Shown: positions 15,653 through 25,087, counted from the stretch's first letter. The stretch: 64,000 nt of DNA from an uncultured Lachnospiraceae bacterium (GCA_934899185.1 CAKXYI010000002.1:62001-126000); one strand, 5' to 3'. Notes: generated by a model from the letters alone, not told the origin. Made by a program: numbers and translations.

Positions 15653-17767
15653 ATGAGACAATTAGAGCGACAGGAAGAATATGAAGAACGATATGCCCTG
15701 GTCAGTGAGCGGGTAGACCAGTTAAAGGAAGATGCGGAGGTGCCGGAGCCCTTTGGTTCTTATTTTAAAGAAGTGGCGGCATTTCTTGGTCTGGTAAAAA
15801 AGACATATGTCTGTGTGGCAGAGGGCACCTATGAGAGCCTTTCCTTAGTGGGACGGCAAAAGATGCACACGGACTTGTATGGCAGATTGGAGCCGGCGGT
15901 CTATGAGACTTCTTATTTAAATCCGACATATGCCGAGGAGACGATGGGAGCAGAATTGGGTGGTATGCTCAGCATGCTTTATGCAGATCTCTTATCCACG
16001 ATACCGGATGCTTTTGAGGAAAGATTAGACCTGCTTTGCATCTGGTGTGAACTTTTTGTAGAACTCCATGGTTGTTTTGTGGAAGAAATGCAAGAGATGG
16101 GAACAGAGATAGCGGCATTTTCTGAGGAATCCTTAAAATGGATTGCCAGGAATGTCAAGGAGGCGATCTACTGGTTCTATCATGATTATGCGGAGGTTTT
16201 TGTGCCGGATACCATCCAGCCAATGATCGATCCGTTCTATGATTTCTTTACAAAATGGATCGAGAGAGCAGACCTATCCAGTAATGCCTATCTCTATCGC
16301 ATCGGTGCGCCGGTCGGTAAGAACGAGTTGTTGATGGCAGACTATCTGCGCAAGATGCCGCAAGATCAGATCGATGCAATGGCACACACCTTTACGGAGG
16401 GCTATCGCAAGGGATTTGAGATGGCAGGCAAGGATATCCATGCGAAAAAGACGGTCAAGATCGAGGCACCGCTTGGCATGGAACGCATGGTAAAGGCTGC
16501 CATGGCACAGTTTAAAGATATGGGATTAAAGACGACCATCCTGCGTGAGGCAACGATTTCGCTTTACGGCAGGGGCGGTGGCAAACGTGGGTATTATAGC
16601 GTATCGCCAAACCGTCAGTTTGACTATGATCACAAGGATGACAAAGCATACTATTTTGATAAATCCTTTGTAGAGCGCCGCTTGGAAGTGATGCGCGACA
16701 CCTTTGAAAAGGAAAAAGACAAGGCACTGACCTTTGGTGGTCCGGCGGTGGTGGAAGTCTTTGGTGAAGAACCATTTGTCCCGGTCAACAAGGAGGCAAA
16801 TGCCAAGTATTCCGACAAGCAGAATTCCTTGAATGTATATCATGCTGTGGAATCCGGTAAGATCACAAACGCTTATATTCCGGGAGAATCCTACAGTTTT
16901 ACCATCATTGCCTACCCATTGCCGGCGATCGGCGATAGATTTGAGGATATCTTTGCTAAGACCGTTGAACTCAACACCTTGGACTATGAAAAATATCAGA
17001 CTATCCAGCAGCATATCATTGACACACTGGATCAGGGGCAGAGCGTACATGTGACCGGACGCGGAGACAACCACACAGATATCCGGGTGCAGTTGCATCC
17101 GCTGGCGGATCCTGCAAAAGAGACGATCTTTGAAAACTGTGTTGCCGATGTCAATATCCCGGTGGGTGAAGTCTTTACATCTCCGGTCTTGGAAGGCACC
17201 AATGGTATCCTGCATGTGACACAGGTCTATCTGGGAGAACTCTGTTACAAAGAACTGGAGATCGTCTTTACAGATGGCAAGATCACAGCCTATGACTGTG
17301 CCAATTTTGAGACGGAAGCAGAGAATAAAAAATACATTCAGGACAATGTTCTCTATCACCATAAGACCCTGCCATTGGGTGAGTTTGCGATCGGCACCAA
17401 TACAACGGCTTACCGCATGGCAAGAGATTATGACATTGCGGATAAATTGCCGATCCTGATTGCGGAAAAGACAGGCCCGCATTTTGCTGTGGGTGACACC
17501 TGTTATTCCCATGCGGAAGATGTGCCGATGTATAACCCGGACGGCAAGGAAGTCGTAGCGAGAGACAATAGTGTATCCTTACTCCGCAAGGACCAACAGA
17601 CCGCAGATCAGGCATATTTTAACTGCCATACCGATATTACCATCCCTTATGATGAGTTGGGTGATATTGTGGTGGAATGTGCAGACGGCAGAGCAATCAC
17701 GATTCTTTCACAGGGCAGATTTGTCCTGCCGGGAACCGAGGTATTAAACGACGAATTGGATCGATAA
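15653..17767 (+). CDS. M29-family aminopeptidase with long N-terminal extension
   Basis: 704 residues. The C-terminal 370 form an M29 (AmpS/PepS-type) metallo-aminopeptidase: Glu577 in GEFAIGTNT, Glu605 and His610 in EKTGPHFAVG, the Tyr in CYSHAED and His659/Asp661 in HTDITIP fit the conserved metal and catalytic positions. Known M29 enzymes are about 410 residues; the extra N-terminal ~330 residues, acidic and helical, are not a domain I recognise. The protein is cytoplasmic. ATG 15653 follows ACAGGTGGG. Confidence 0.85.
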   Translation: MRQLERQEEYEERYALVSERVDQLKEDAEVPEPFGSYFKEVAAFLGLVKKTYVCVAEGTYESLSLVGRQKMHTDLYGRLEPAVYETSYLNPTYAEETMGAELGGMLSMLYADLLSTIPDAFEERLDLLCIWCELFVELHGCFVEEMQEMGTEIAAFSEESLKWIARNVKEAIYWFYHDYAEVFVPDTIQPMIDPFYDFFTKWIERADLSSNAYLYRIGAPVGKNELLMADYLRKMPQDQIDAMAHTFTEGYRKGFEMAGKDIHAKKTVKIEAPLGMERMVKAAMAQFKDMGLKTTILREATISLYGRGGGKRGYYSVSPNRQFDYDHKDDKAYYFDKSFVERRLEVMRDTFEKEKDKALTFGGPAVVEVFGEEPFVPVNKEANAKYSDKQNSLNVYHAVESGKITNAYIPGESYSFTIIAYPLPAIGDRFEDIFAKTVELNTLDYEKYQTIQQHIIDTLDQGQSVHVTGRGDNHTDIRVQLHPLADPAKETIFENCVADVNIPVGEVFTSPVLEGTNGILHVTQVYLGELCYKELEIVFTDGKITAYDCANFETEAENKKYIQDNVLYHHKTLPLGEFAIGTNTTAYRMARDYDIADKLPILIAEKTGPHFAVGDTCYSHAEDVPMYNPDGKEVVARDNSVSLLRKDQQTADQAYFNCHTDITIPYDELGDIVVECADGRAITILSQGRFVLPGTEVLNDELDR

Positions 17768-17799
17768 GAAGAGACTTACATTTTAAGGAGGAAAAGAAA

Positions 17800-18309
17800 A
17801 TGGCTAAAGTAGGAATTGTAATGGGCAGCGACTCTGATATGCCGATCATGGCAAAGGCAGCAGAGGTCTTGGAACAACTGGGGATCGATTATGAAATGAC
17901 GATCATTTCCGCACACAGAGAGCCGGATGTGTTCTTTGAATATGCAAAAGGGGCAGAGGCAAGAGGCTTTAAGGTCATCATTGCAGGTGCCGGAAAGGCA
18001 GCACATCTTCCGGGCATGTGCGCAGCACTTTTCCCAATGCCGGTCATTGGTATCCCGATGAAGACATCTGACCTTGGCGGTGTGGATTCTCTGTATTCTA
18101 TCGTGCAGATGCCAAGCGGTATTCCGGTTGCGACCGTTGCTATCAATGGTGGGGCAAATGCGGGCATTTTGGCTGCTAAGATCTTAGCGACCAGCGATGA
18201 TGAGATCTTAGAGAGATTAAAGAAATACAGCGAGGATCTCAAAGATCAGGTCGTAGAGAAAGATGCGCGCTTACAGGAAGTGGGCTACAAGGCTTATATG
18301 GAAAAATAA
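17800..18309 (+). CDS. purE: N5-carboxyaminoimidazole ribonucleotide mutase
   Basis: 169 residues, full length for class I PurE. Moves the carboxyl group of N5-CAIR to give CAIR in purine synthesis. Signature GIVMGSDSDMPIM at the N-terminus and SAHREPD, AGAGKAAHLPGM follow. The start is fixed by AAGGAGG upstream of ATG 17800; an in-frame ATG at 17677 lies inside the aminopeptidase gene and is rejected. A strong terminator separates it from purM. Confidence 0.96.
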   Translation: MAKVGIVMGSDSDMPIMAKAAEVLEQLGIDYEMTIISAHREPDVFFEYAKGAEARGFKVIIAGAGKAAHLPGMCAALFPMPVIGIPMKTSDLGGVDSLYSIVQMPSGIPVATVAINGGANAGILAAKILATSDDEILERLKKYSEDLKDQVVEKDARLQEVGYKAYMEK

Positions 18310-18322
18310 TAAGAGACAAGGG

Positions 18323-18366
18323 ACTAGGATATATTAGGATGACTAATATATCCTAGTAGTTTTTAT
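18323..18366 (+). terminator. Terminator between purE and purM
   Basis: Perfect 15-bp stem (18323-18337 with 18343-18357), loop GATGA, then AGTTTTTATT. It separates purE from purM-purN-purD, which appear to have their own promoter (TATAAT at 18393-18398). Confidence 0.85.
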
Positions 18367-18443
18367 TACTAGAATTTCTAAGACACAGGTTTTATAATGG
18401 AAACAGAGATACTCATAACAGCACAAAAGGAGTAGTGAAAAGC

Positions 18444-19469
18444 ATGGATTACAAAAAAGCAGGTGTAGATATTGAGGCAGGTTACGAATCTGTCAAATTG
18501 ATGAAAAAATATGTGCAGGAGACCATGAGACCGGAAGTTTTGGGCGGTCTTGGCGGATTTTCCGGTGCATTTGATCTTTCGTCCATCAAGGATATGGAGG
18601 AACCGGTTCTTCTGTCCGGTACGGATGGATGTGGTACAAAGGTAAAACTGGCATTTCTTATGGACAAGCATGATACCATCGGTATTGATGCGGTTGCCAT
18701 GTGTGTCAATGATGTGGCATGTGCAGGTGGCGAACCACTTTTCTTCTTAGATTACATTGCTTGTGGCAAGAATTATCCGGAAAAGATCGCAACCATTGTC
18801 AGCGGCGTAGCCGAAGGCTGTAAGCAGTCAGGCTGTGCCTTGGTCGGCGGCGAGACAGCAGAGCATCCGGGACTTATGCCGGAAGATGAGTATGATCTGG
18901 CAGGTTTTGCCGTTGGTGTCGTAGACAAGAAGGACATCATCACCGGCGAGAACTTAAAGGATGGCGATGTACTGATCGGCATGGCATCTACCGGTGTACA
19001 TTCCAACGGATTTTCTCTGGTGCGCAAGATCTTTGACATGACAAAAGAGTCTTTGGATACTTACTATGACGAACTTGGCACAACGCTTGGTCAAGCATTG
19101 CTTGCACCTACCAGAATTTATGTCAAGGCATTAAAGGCGGTTAAGGATGCAGGTGTGACAGTCAAGGCATGCAGCCATATCACAGGCGGCGGCTTCTATG
19201 AGAATATCCCGCGTATGCTTCCGGAAGGCAAGCGTGCCGTTGTAGAGAAGAATTCCTATGAAGTGCCGGCAATCTTTAAGTTAATGGCAGAAAAAGGAAA
19301 TGTGGATGAACACATGATGTATAATACATACAATATGGGGCTTGGCATGATTGTTGCAGTGGATCCGGCAGATGTTGATAAGACCATGGAAGCAATGCGT
19401 TCTGCCGGGGATACGCCATATGTTGTTGGTAAGATCATTGATGGTGAAAAGGGTGTAGATCTATGTTAA
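18444..19469 (+). CDS. purM: Phosphoribosylformylglycinamidine cyclo-ligase (AIR synthetase)
   Basis: 341 residues. ATP-dependent ring closure of FGAM to AIR. Visible motifs: GGFSGAFDL, DGCGTKVKLAF, GGETAEHPGLM, STGVHSNGFSLVRK and HITGGGFYENIPRML. ATG 18444 is 11 bases after AAAGGAG; the GTG at 18435 is too close to that site. The stop overlaps the purN start (ATGTTAA), indicating coupling. Confidence 0.96.
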   Translation: MDYKKAGVDIEAGYESVKLMKKYVQETMRPEVLGGLGGFSGAFDLSSIKDMEEPVLLSGTDGCGTKVKLAFLMDKHDTIGIDAVAMCVNDVACAGGEPLFFLDYIACGKNYPEKIATIVSGVAEGCKQSGCALVGGETAEHPGLMPEDEYDLAGFAVGVVDKKDIITGENLKDGDVLIGMASTGVHSNGFSLVRKIFDMTKESLDTYYDELGTTLGQALLAPTRIYVKALKAVKDAGVTVKACSHITGGGFYENIPRMLPEGKRAVVEKNSYEVPAIFKLMAEKGNVDEHMMYNTYNMGLGMIVAVDPADVDKTMEAMRSAGDTPYVVGKIIDGEKGVDLC

Positions 19470-20086
19470 AAATAGCAGTTTGTGTGTCCGGTGGTGGCAC
19501 CAATCTTCAGGCGATCATTGATGCAATAGGAGCAGGGCGGATTCACGATACCGAGATTTCCTTGGTCATTAGCAACAATCCAAATGCCTACGCCCTGGAA
19601 CGTGCAAAAAAGGCTGGCATTGAGGGTATCTGTATCTCACCGAAATCTTATGAGAACAGAGATGCCTTTAATGCGGCATTTTTGGAAAAACTGGATGCTG
19701 CCCGGGTGGATCTGGTCGTACTAGCCGGATTTTTGGTCGTGATCCCGGAGATCATGATAAAAAAATATCGCAATCGTATCATCAATATCCATCCGTCGCT
19801 CATCCCATCCTTTTGCGGAACCGGATACTATGGGCTGAAAGTGCATGAGGGTGTGCTTGCCAGAGGTGTCAAGGTGACGGGAGCAACCGTACATTTTGTG
19901 GATGAAGGAACGGATACGGGACCGATCATTTTACAAAAGGCAGTAGCCGTGCAGCAGGATGATACGCCGGAAGTCTTACAGCGTCGCGTGATGGAAGAGG
20001 CGGAATGGCAGATTATGCCGCAGGCGATCGATTTGATCGCAAGAGGCAAGGTTAGCGTGGTAGATGGAAAAGTTAGAATTGCGTAA
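19463..20086 (+). CDS. purN: Phosphoribosylglycinamide formyltransferase
   Basis: 207 residues. Transfers formyl from 10-formyl-THF to GAR. The N-terminal nucleotide-binding start CVSGGGTNLQAII, the catalytic N-x-H-x-S/D pattern in INIHPSLIPSF, and TVHFVDEGTDTGPII are all intact. It overlaps purM by 7 bases and is followed by purD after 14 bases. Confidence 0.96.
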   Translation: MLKIAVCVSGGGTNLQAIIDAIGAGRIHDTEISLVISNNPNAYALERAKKAGIEGICISPKSYENRDAFNAAFLEKLDAARVDLVVLAGFLVVIPEIMIKKYRNRIINIHPSLIPSFCGTGYYGLKVHEGVLARGVKVTGATVHFVDEGTDTGPIILQKAVAVQQDDTPEVLQRRVMEEAEWQIMPQAIDLIARGKVSVVDGKVRIA

Positions 20087-20100
20087 GTAAGGAGAATGGC

Positions 20101-21372
20101 ATGAAAGTATTAGTTGTAGGCAGTGGTGGTCGTGAGCACGCGATCTGTATGAGCGTGGCAAAAAGCAGGAGAGTAGACAAGATTTACTGTGCACCGGGCA
20201 ATGCCGGGATTGGTCAGATTGCAGAATGTGTACCGATCGGTGCTATGGAATTTGATAAATTAGTTGCATTTGCTAAGGAAAACGCCATAGATTTTACCAT
20301 CATTGGTATGGACGATCCATTGGTTGGTGGTATCGTGGATGCTTTTGAGGCAGAGGGCTTAAAGGTCTTTGGACCGAGAAAAAATGCGGCAATTCTGGAA
20401 GGAAGCAAGGCATTTTCCAAGGATCTTATGAAAAAATACAATATCCCTACGGCAGCCTATGAGCGATTTGATGACGCAGAGGCAGCAATTGCATATTTAC
20501 AGACAGCCAAGATGCCGATCGTGTTAAAGGCAGACGGTCTTGCACTGGGCAAGGGCGTATTGATCTGCAATACCTTGAAAGAAGCCATCGAAGGGGTACA
20601 TACCATCATGATGGATAAGAAGTTTGGGGATGCCGGCAATACTATGGTCATTGAGGAGTTCATGACCGGACGTGAGGTTTCTGTGCTTTCTTTTGTGGAT
20701 GGCAAGACCATCCAGATCATGAGCAGCGCACAGGATCATAAGCGTGCCGGGGATGGAGATACAGGCTTAAATACGGGAGGTATGGGAACCTTTTCCCCAA
20801 GTCCTTTCTACACCAAGGAAGTGGATGAATTTTGTAAGAAATATGTATATCAGGCGACAGTGGATGCTATGGCAGCTGAGGACAGAGAGTTTAAGGGAGT
20901 TATTTTCTTTGGCTTGATGCTTACCGAGGACGGACCAAAGGTTTTGGAATACAATGCCAGATTTGGTGATCCGGAGGCACAGGTTGTACTGCCGCGCATG
21001 AAGAATGATATCATTGATGTCATGGAAGCATGTGTAGATGGCACTTTAGATCAGTTGACATTAGAGTTTGAGGATAATGCAGCAGTCTGCGTGGTACTTG
21101 CATCGGACGGTTATCCGGTTTCCTACCAGAAGGGATTTCCGATCACAGGATTTGACAAGTTTGACAATGAGCAATATTTCTGCTTCCATGCAGGCACAGC
21201 CTTAAATGATGCAGGACAGATCGTGACGAACGGCGGACGTGTACTTGGCGTTACTGCAAAGGGCAAGGATTTAAAGGACGCCAGAGCCAAAGCTTATGCG
21301 GCAACGGACTGGATCTCTTTTGAAAACAAATATATGCGCCACGATATCGGTAAGGCGATTGACGAGGTATAG
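20101..21372 (+). CDS. purD: Phosphoribosylamine-glycine ligase (GAR synthetase)
   Basis: 423 residues, ATP-grasp enzyme joining glycine to phosphoribosylamine. VVGSGGREHAI at the N-terminus, KADGLALGKGV, GGMGTFSPSPFYT and EYNARFGDPEAQ are the family motifs. AAGGAGAATGGC precedes the ATG. Last gene of the purM-purN-purD unit, closed by a strong terminator. Confidence 0.96.
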   Translation: MKVLVVGSGGREHAICMSVAKSRRVDKIYCAPGNAGIGQIAECVPIGAMEFDKLVAFAKENAIDFTIIGMDDPLVGGIVDAFEAEGLKVFGPRKNAAILEGSKAFSKDLMKKYNIPTAAYERFDDAEAAIAYLQTAKMPIVLKADGLALGKGVLICNTLKEAIEGVHTIMMDKKFGDAGNTMVIEEFMTGREVSVLSFVDGKTIQIMSSAQDHKRAGDGDTGLNTGGMGTFSPSPFYTKEVDEFCKKYVYQATVDAMAAEDREFKGVIFFGLMLTEDGPKVLEYNARFGDPEAQVVLPRMKNDIIDVMEACVDGTLDQLTLEFEDNAAVCVVLASDGYPVSYQKGFPITGFDKFDNEQYFCFHAGTALNDAGQIVTNGGRVLGVTAKGKDLKDARAKAYAATDWISFENKYMRHDIGKAIDEV

Positions 21373-21377
21373 AAAGT

Positions 21378-21421
21378 AAAAAGGTTTGTGAACCCCATAT
21401 ATGGGTTCACAAACCTTTTTT
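21378..21421 (+). terminator. Strong, probably bidirectional terminator
   Basis: A-tract, then 13-14-bp stem GGTTTGTGAACCC / GGGTTCACAAACC, loop of about 7 nt, then six T residues. It lies between convergent purD (+) and the DUF4250 gene (-); the A-tract upstream gives a T-run on the other strand. Confidence 0.9.
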
Positions 21422-21444
21422 CATGTCTGAGCAGAAAGCCAAGA

Positions 21445-21621
21445 CTAGCGAAACTGGTTGCTGTCTGCTTCATAATAATAATCAATGGCTGCCAGTCGCT
21501 TTTCAAGATCAGCCTGATCGACATCCTCTGCCGCACAAAATTCTGCAAGGGATGGATAGCGGTCTCTTAAATTCATGTTGACGACACTGAGCAGCATCAT
21601 GGGATCTAGTGGTAAATTCAT
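21445..21621 (-). CDS. DUF4250-like small protein
   Basis: 58 residues: MNLPLDPMMLLSVVNMNLRD, then YPSLAEFCAAEDVDQADLEK and a Tyr-rich end (YYYEADSNQF). This matches the small conserved DUF4250 family of Firmicutes as I remember it; function unknown. Two in-frame ATGs exist; 21621 is used because AAAGGAG is seven bases upstream, whereas the ATG at 21627 is only one base from it. Confidence 0.8.
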   Translation of the reverse strand: MNLPLDPMMLLSVVNMNLRDRYPSLAEFCAAEDVDQADLEKRLAAIDYYYEADSNQFR

Positions 21622-21749
21622 TTTCATACTCCTTTATAAACATAAAAAATGCATATTTGTTTATTCTATCAAACAGGGACGCTTTCTTAGACATATATAT
21701 TATATGTAAGAATGTAAAATTTGCAAATGAAAATGAATTTACTACAAAA

Positions 21750-22313
21750 TTATTTAGAATACTGCGCAAGCGGTTTCTTCAGGAGTGGATATAGGATGGT
21801 GGAAAGGATCACACCAAAGAGTCCCTGCACGATGTTGAACGGAACACCGCTGGCTGAGGATGCAAGACCTGCGGCAAGGCTTGTGCTGGAAAAACCATCG
21901 CCGGTTGCGAGTGCCATCAAAAAGATCTCAAATACAAAGTATCCAAATACCATGAAAGTTTCGCCAACGAGACCACTGATCGCGGTAAAGGCTGCTTGCT
22001 TGCCCCCGGAAACTTCGGAAAGTTTCTTGGTAAAAGCACGGTAAACCAGGCTGGCAAATACAGCGGTAAGCATCTTGATGATAAAGGTTGCCGGAGCATA
22101 GGAGAAGTATCCTCCAAATAGGTCAGAGAACATAGAACCGATACCGGCTGCAAGTCCGCCATAAAGTGGTCCAAGTAAAAAACCTGACAAAAGGACAATA
22201 GAATCACCCGGATGGATATAACCCATGGTAGGTGTCGGCACCTTGATAATCATGGTAGCAACACAGGTCAGTGCTGCAAATAAAGCTGCAAAAATCAATT
22301 TTTTCGTTTTCAT
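21750..22313 (-). CDS. ECF transporter S component (candidate pyridoxine carrier)
   Basis: 187 residues, about six membrane spans. Substrate-binding subunit of an energy-coupling-factor importer: KLIFAALFAALTCVATMIIK, YIHPGDSIVLLSGFLLGP, GGYFSYAPATFIIKML and a C-terminal ...IVQGLFGVIL. It shares the ATPase/EcfT module encoded elsewhere. Divergent from a MocR/PdxR-type regulator with an inverted repeat in the shared spacer, which by analogy with PdxU-type genes suggests vitamin B6; this is inference from context. ATG 22313 has GAAGAGGG upstream. Confidence 0.85.
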   Translation of the reverse strand: MKTKKLIFAALFAALTCVATMIIKVPTPTMGYIHPGDSIVLLSGFLLGPLYGGLAAGIGSMFSDLFGGYFSYAPATFIIKMLTAVFASLVYRAFTKKLSEVSGGKQAAFTAISGLVGETFMVFGYFVFEIFLMALATGDGFSSTSLAAGLASSASGVPFNIVQGLFGVILSTILYPLLKKPLAQYSK

Positions 22314-22377
22314 ATTTTTCCCTCTTCTTTCTCTTATCTTGTCAAAAGTCTTGCTTTTGGACGAGTAACTGAGTATC

Positions 22378-22411
22378 ATTATATGCATAATTGGTTATGT
22401 GAAAATAACCA
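22378..22411 (-). promoter_or_regulatory. ECF-gene promoter overlapped by inverted-repeat operator
   Basis: On the minus strand TTTTCA (22400-22405), 16-bp spacer, TATAAT (22378-22383). A perfect inverted repeat TGGTTAT-6-ATAACCA (22392-22411) covers the -35 element and is a likely site for the divergent MocR-type regulator. Confidence 0.55.
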
Positions 22412-22511
22412 TTTTAAACAAATTCGACCATACCAGATTAAAAAATACCGAAAAACCTAGAGAAATACTGGGAAAGCACTTTTACGAAAAAAGAAAAACA
22501 GAGGAATATGC

Positions 22512-23936
22512 ATGCTTACCTACACTTTTGAGGAACGGGGCGAAAAACCCTACTATCAATATTTATATGAATTATTAAAAGAAGACATTGAGGAAGGCAG
22601 ATTAAAAGAGGGGGAGCACCTGCCATCCAAGCGGTCTTTTGCCAAGCAGTTGGGACTATCCGTGATGACCATTGCCAGTGCCTATGAGCAGTTGTTGGTA
22701 GAGGGCTATATCTATGCTGTGGAGAAAAGGGGCTATTATGTGTCGGCGGTGCAGCCCTATATGACGGAGCCTTTACAAGAGGACCCTGCGGCAGAAATCT
22801 TTACGGAGGAGAAAAATGTCAGCCGAGAGGAAACAAAGGAAAATTGGCGGATGGATTTTGCATCCAACCACGTAGAGCGGGAGCGCTTTCCCATGAGTAC
22901 ATGGTCGCACCTGATGCGCGCTGTATTAAGCGATCAATCGAAAGACGTCCTTTTGCCATCGCTACCGCAAGGTGTCTATGAATTGCGGCAGGCGATCGCG
23001 GATCATTTGTATCATTTTCGTGGCATGCGTATTTTGCCGGAACAGATTGTGATCGGTGCCGGAACCGAGTATTTGTATCATCTGCTCATCCAACTTCTGG
23101 GGAGAGACCATGTCTATGGCATTGAAAATCCGGGCTATCAGAAACTGGCAAAGATCTATGCGCATAATGGTGTGGACTATCGCTATGTGGATCTGGATGC
23201 ACATGGACTTTCCATGGAATCTCTTAGAAAGCAAAAGGTGGAGATTATTCATACATCGCCGACCCACCATTTCCCGACAGGTATTGTCATGCCAATCAGC
23301 AGGCGGCAGAAATTGCTTGCCTGGGCAGCCGAAAAAGAGGGACGATACATCATTGAGGACGATTATGATTGCGAGTTTCGTTTTGGCGGTCTGCCCATTC
23401 CGACCTTGCAGAGCATTGATGGAGCGGGGCGCGTGATCTATCTGAATACTTTTTCCAAGAGCCTGACACCCTCCATTCGTATCAGTTATATGGTCCTGCC
23501 CCGGACGTTGGTTGGAAAATTTCAGGAGAATTTAGGTTTTTATGCCTGTACAGTGTCAAATTTTGAACAGTACACGCTGGCAGCCTTTTTGCAACAGGGA
23601 TATTTTGAAAAGCATATCAACCGTATGCGTAATTTTTACAAGAACCATCGAAACCAGGTCATTGCCAAACTAAGGGAAAGCCGTCTGTGGCAGATGGCGT
23701 CCATCTATGAGGAGGATGCCGGATTGCATTTTCTTTTACATATTGATACGCAAAAAGAGGACAGCGTCATCAAGGAAGAGTTGAAAAAAAGAGGTATCCG
23801 CCTGCTGGGCATGAGTGATTATACCTATGATGGGGGGCAGGTGGTCCCCCATACTTTTATCATCAATTATACGGCGATCGACCCGCAAGATCTGCCAGAG
23901 GTCTTGGAAGAAATATATCAGGTTTGTGTAAACTAA
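22512..23936 (+). CDS. MocR/PdxR-type transcriptional regulator (GntR-aminotransferase fusion)
   Basis: 474 residues. N-terminal GntR winged helix (residues ~10-75: LKEGEHLPSKRSFAKQLGLS, TIASAYEQLLVEGYI) fused to a fold-type I aminotransferase domain. The PLP lysine is Lys316 in NTFSKSLTPSIR; EDDYDCEFRF and HTSPTHHFPTG are also typical. Such proteins sense pyridoxal phosphate or a PLP adduct and control B6 or amino-acid genes. The divergent neighbour is an ECF S component, which supports PdxR-like control of B6 uptake. Exact effector is inferred. Confidence 0.9.
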   Translation: MLTYTFEERGEKPYYQYLYELLKEDIEEGRLKEGEHLPSKRSFAKQLGLSVMTIASAYEQLLVEGYIYAVEKRGYYVSAVQPYMTEPLQEDPAAEIFTEEKNVSREETKENWRMDFASNHVERERFPMSTWSHLMRAVLSDQSKDVLLPSLPQGVYELRQAIADHLYHFRGMRILPEQIVIGAGTEYLYHLLIQLLGRDHVYGIENPGYQKLAKIYAHNGVDYRYVDLDAHGLSMESLRKQKVEIIHTSPTHHFPTGIVMPISRRQKLLAWAAEKEGRYIIEDDYDCEFRFGGLPIPTLQSIDGAGRVIYLNTFSKSLTPSIRISYMVLPRTLVGKFQENLGFYACTVSNFEQYTLAAFLQQGYFEKHINRMRNFYKNHRNQVIAKLRESRLWQMASIYEEDAGLHFLLHIDTQKEDSVIKEELKKRGIRLLGMSDYTYDGGQVVPHTFIINYTAIDPQDLPEVLEEIYQVCVN

Positions 23937-23977
23937 CTATTGTCTTGTAGAAAAAACATGATTTTGCTCGAAAGCGA

Positions 23978-24005
23978 TTGAAAAATAATCCGAGCGTGTT
24001 AGAAT
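23978..24005 (+). promoter_or_regulatory. Sigma-A-type promoter for pta
   Basis: TTGAAA (23978-23983), 16-bp spacer, TAGAAT (24000-24005), 45 bp before the pta start. Confidence 0.65.
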
Positions 24006-24050
24006 GATGGATGGAGAATAAGAAATAAATTTGTATGAAAGGAAACAGTT

Positions 24051-25034
24051 ATGTTTGGATTTGGACAGTTAATTGACATTTTAAAAGAAAACCCAAAGAA
24101 GATCGTTTTCACAGAAGGAACCGATCCTCGTATTCTTGAGGCATCCTCAAGACTTCTTGCATCTAATTTCTTAGCACCGATTTTGATCGGTAAGCCGGAA
24201 GAAGTAGAAGCAGCAGCAGAAAAGAGCGGATTCAATATCCGTGGCGCAGAGATCATCGATCCTGCAAATTACGACAGAATGGACGAGATGATCGAGATGT
24301 TCTGCGAACTCAGAAAGAAAAAGGGTGTTACACCGGAGCAGGCAAGAGGCATTCTTTCACAGGCAAACTACTTTGGTACCATGCTTGTAAAGATGGGCGT
24401 TGCTGATTCATTGCTTGGTGGTGCAACTTATTCTACAGCAGATACTGTTAGACCTGCTTTGCAGTTGATCAAGACAAAGCCGGGCAACTCTATTGTATCT
24501 TCATGCTTTATCATGGTTCGTCCGGCTGCTACCGGTGAGAATGAAGTACTTGCTATGGCAGATTGCGCAATCAATATTCATCCTACAGAAGATGAATTGG
24601 TAGAGATCGCCGGAGAGACAGCAGAATGTGCTAGAATCTTTGGTATTGACCCACAGGTTGCATTCCTTAGCTATTCAACACTTGGCTCCGGTAAGGGCGA
24701 GGATGTTGACAAGATGCGCAATGCAGCAGCAAAGACAAAGGCAAAATATCCGAACCTTCCGATCGAGGGAGAGATTCAGTTTGATGCAGCCGTTTCACCA
24801 CGTGTTGCTCGTACAAAATGTAAGGATTCCGAGGTCGCAGGTCATGCAAATACCTTTATCTTTCCGGATATCAATGCAGGTAATATTGGCTACAAGATTG
24901 CACAGAGACTTGGTAACTTCGAGGCATATGGTCCAATCTTATTAGGATTAAATGCTCCGGTAAACGATTTGTCTCGTGGATGTAATGCAGCAGAAGTTTA
25001 TTCTATGGCTATCATTACAGCTGCACTTGCATAA
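24051..25034 (+). CDS. pta: Phosphate acetyltransferase
   Basis: 327 residues, the short clostridial form. Converts acetyl-CoA and phosphate to acetyl phosphate for ATP generation via acetate kinase. IVFTEGTDPRILEAS, SCFIMVRPAATGENEVLAMA, STLGSGKGEDVDKM, EGEIQFDAAVSPRVA and NTFIFPDINAGNIGYKIAQR are family motifs. No ackA follows; a terminator does. AAAGGAAACAGTT precedes the ATG. Confidence 0.95.
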   Translation: MFGFGQLIDILKENPKKIVFTEGTDPRILEASSRLLASNFLAPILIGKPEEVEAAAEKSGFNIRGAEIIDPANYDRMDEMIEMFCELRKKKGVTPEQARGILSQANYFGTMLVKMGVADSLLGGATYSTADTVRPALQLIKTKPGNSIVSSCFIMVRPAATGENEVLAMADCAINIHPTEDELVEIAGETAECARIFGIDPQVAFLSYSTLGSGKGEDVDKMRNAAAKTKAKYPNLPIEGEIQFDAAVSPRVARTKCKDSEVAGHANTFIFPDINAGNIGYKIAQRLGNFEAYGPILLGLNAPVNDLSRGCNAAEVYSMAIITAALA

Positions 25035-25053
25035 ATCATATCACAAGTAATAC

Positions 25054-25087
25054 AAAAGGCGTTCTGCTTATGCAGAGCGCCTTTTTT
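25054..25087 (+). terminator. Terminator after pta
   Basis: AAAAGGCGTTCTGC / GCAGAGCGCCTTTT stem with a short TTAT loop, ending in a T-run. Confidence 0.9.

Noticed and set aside
16526-17512. 328-codon minus-strand ORF
   Set aside because: Antisense shadow of the M29 aminopeptidase, whose catalytic motifs are clear on the plus strand.
17677-17799. Longer purE start
   Set aside because: Lies inside the aminopeptidase gene, lacks a ribosome site, and would precede the conserved PurE N-terminus.
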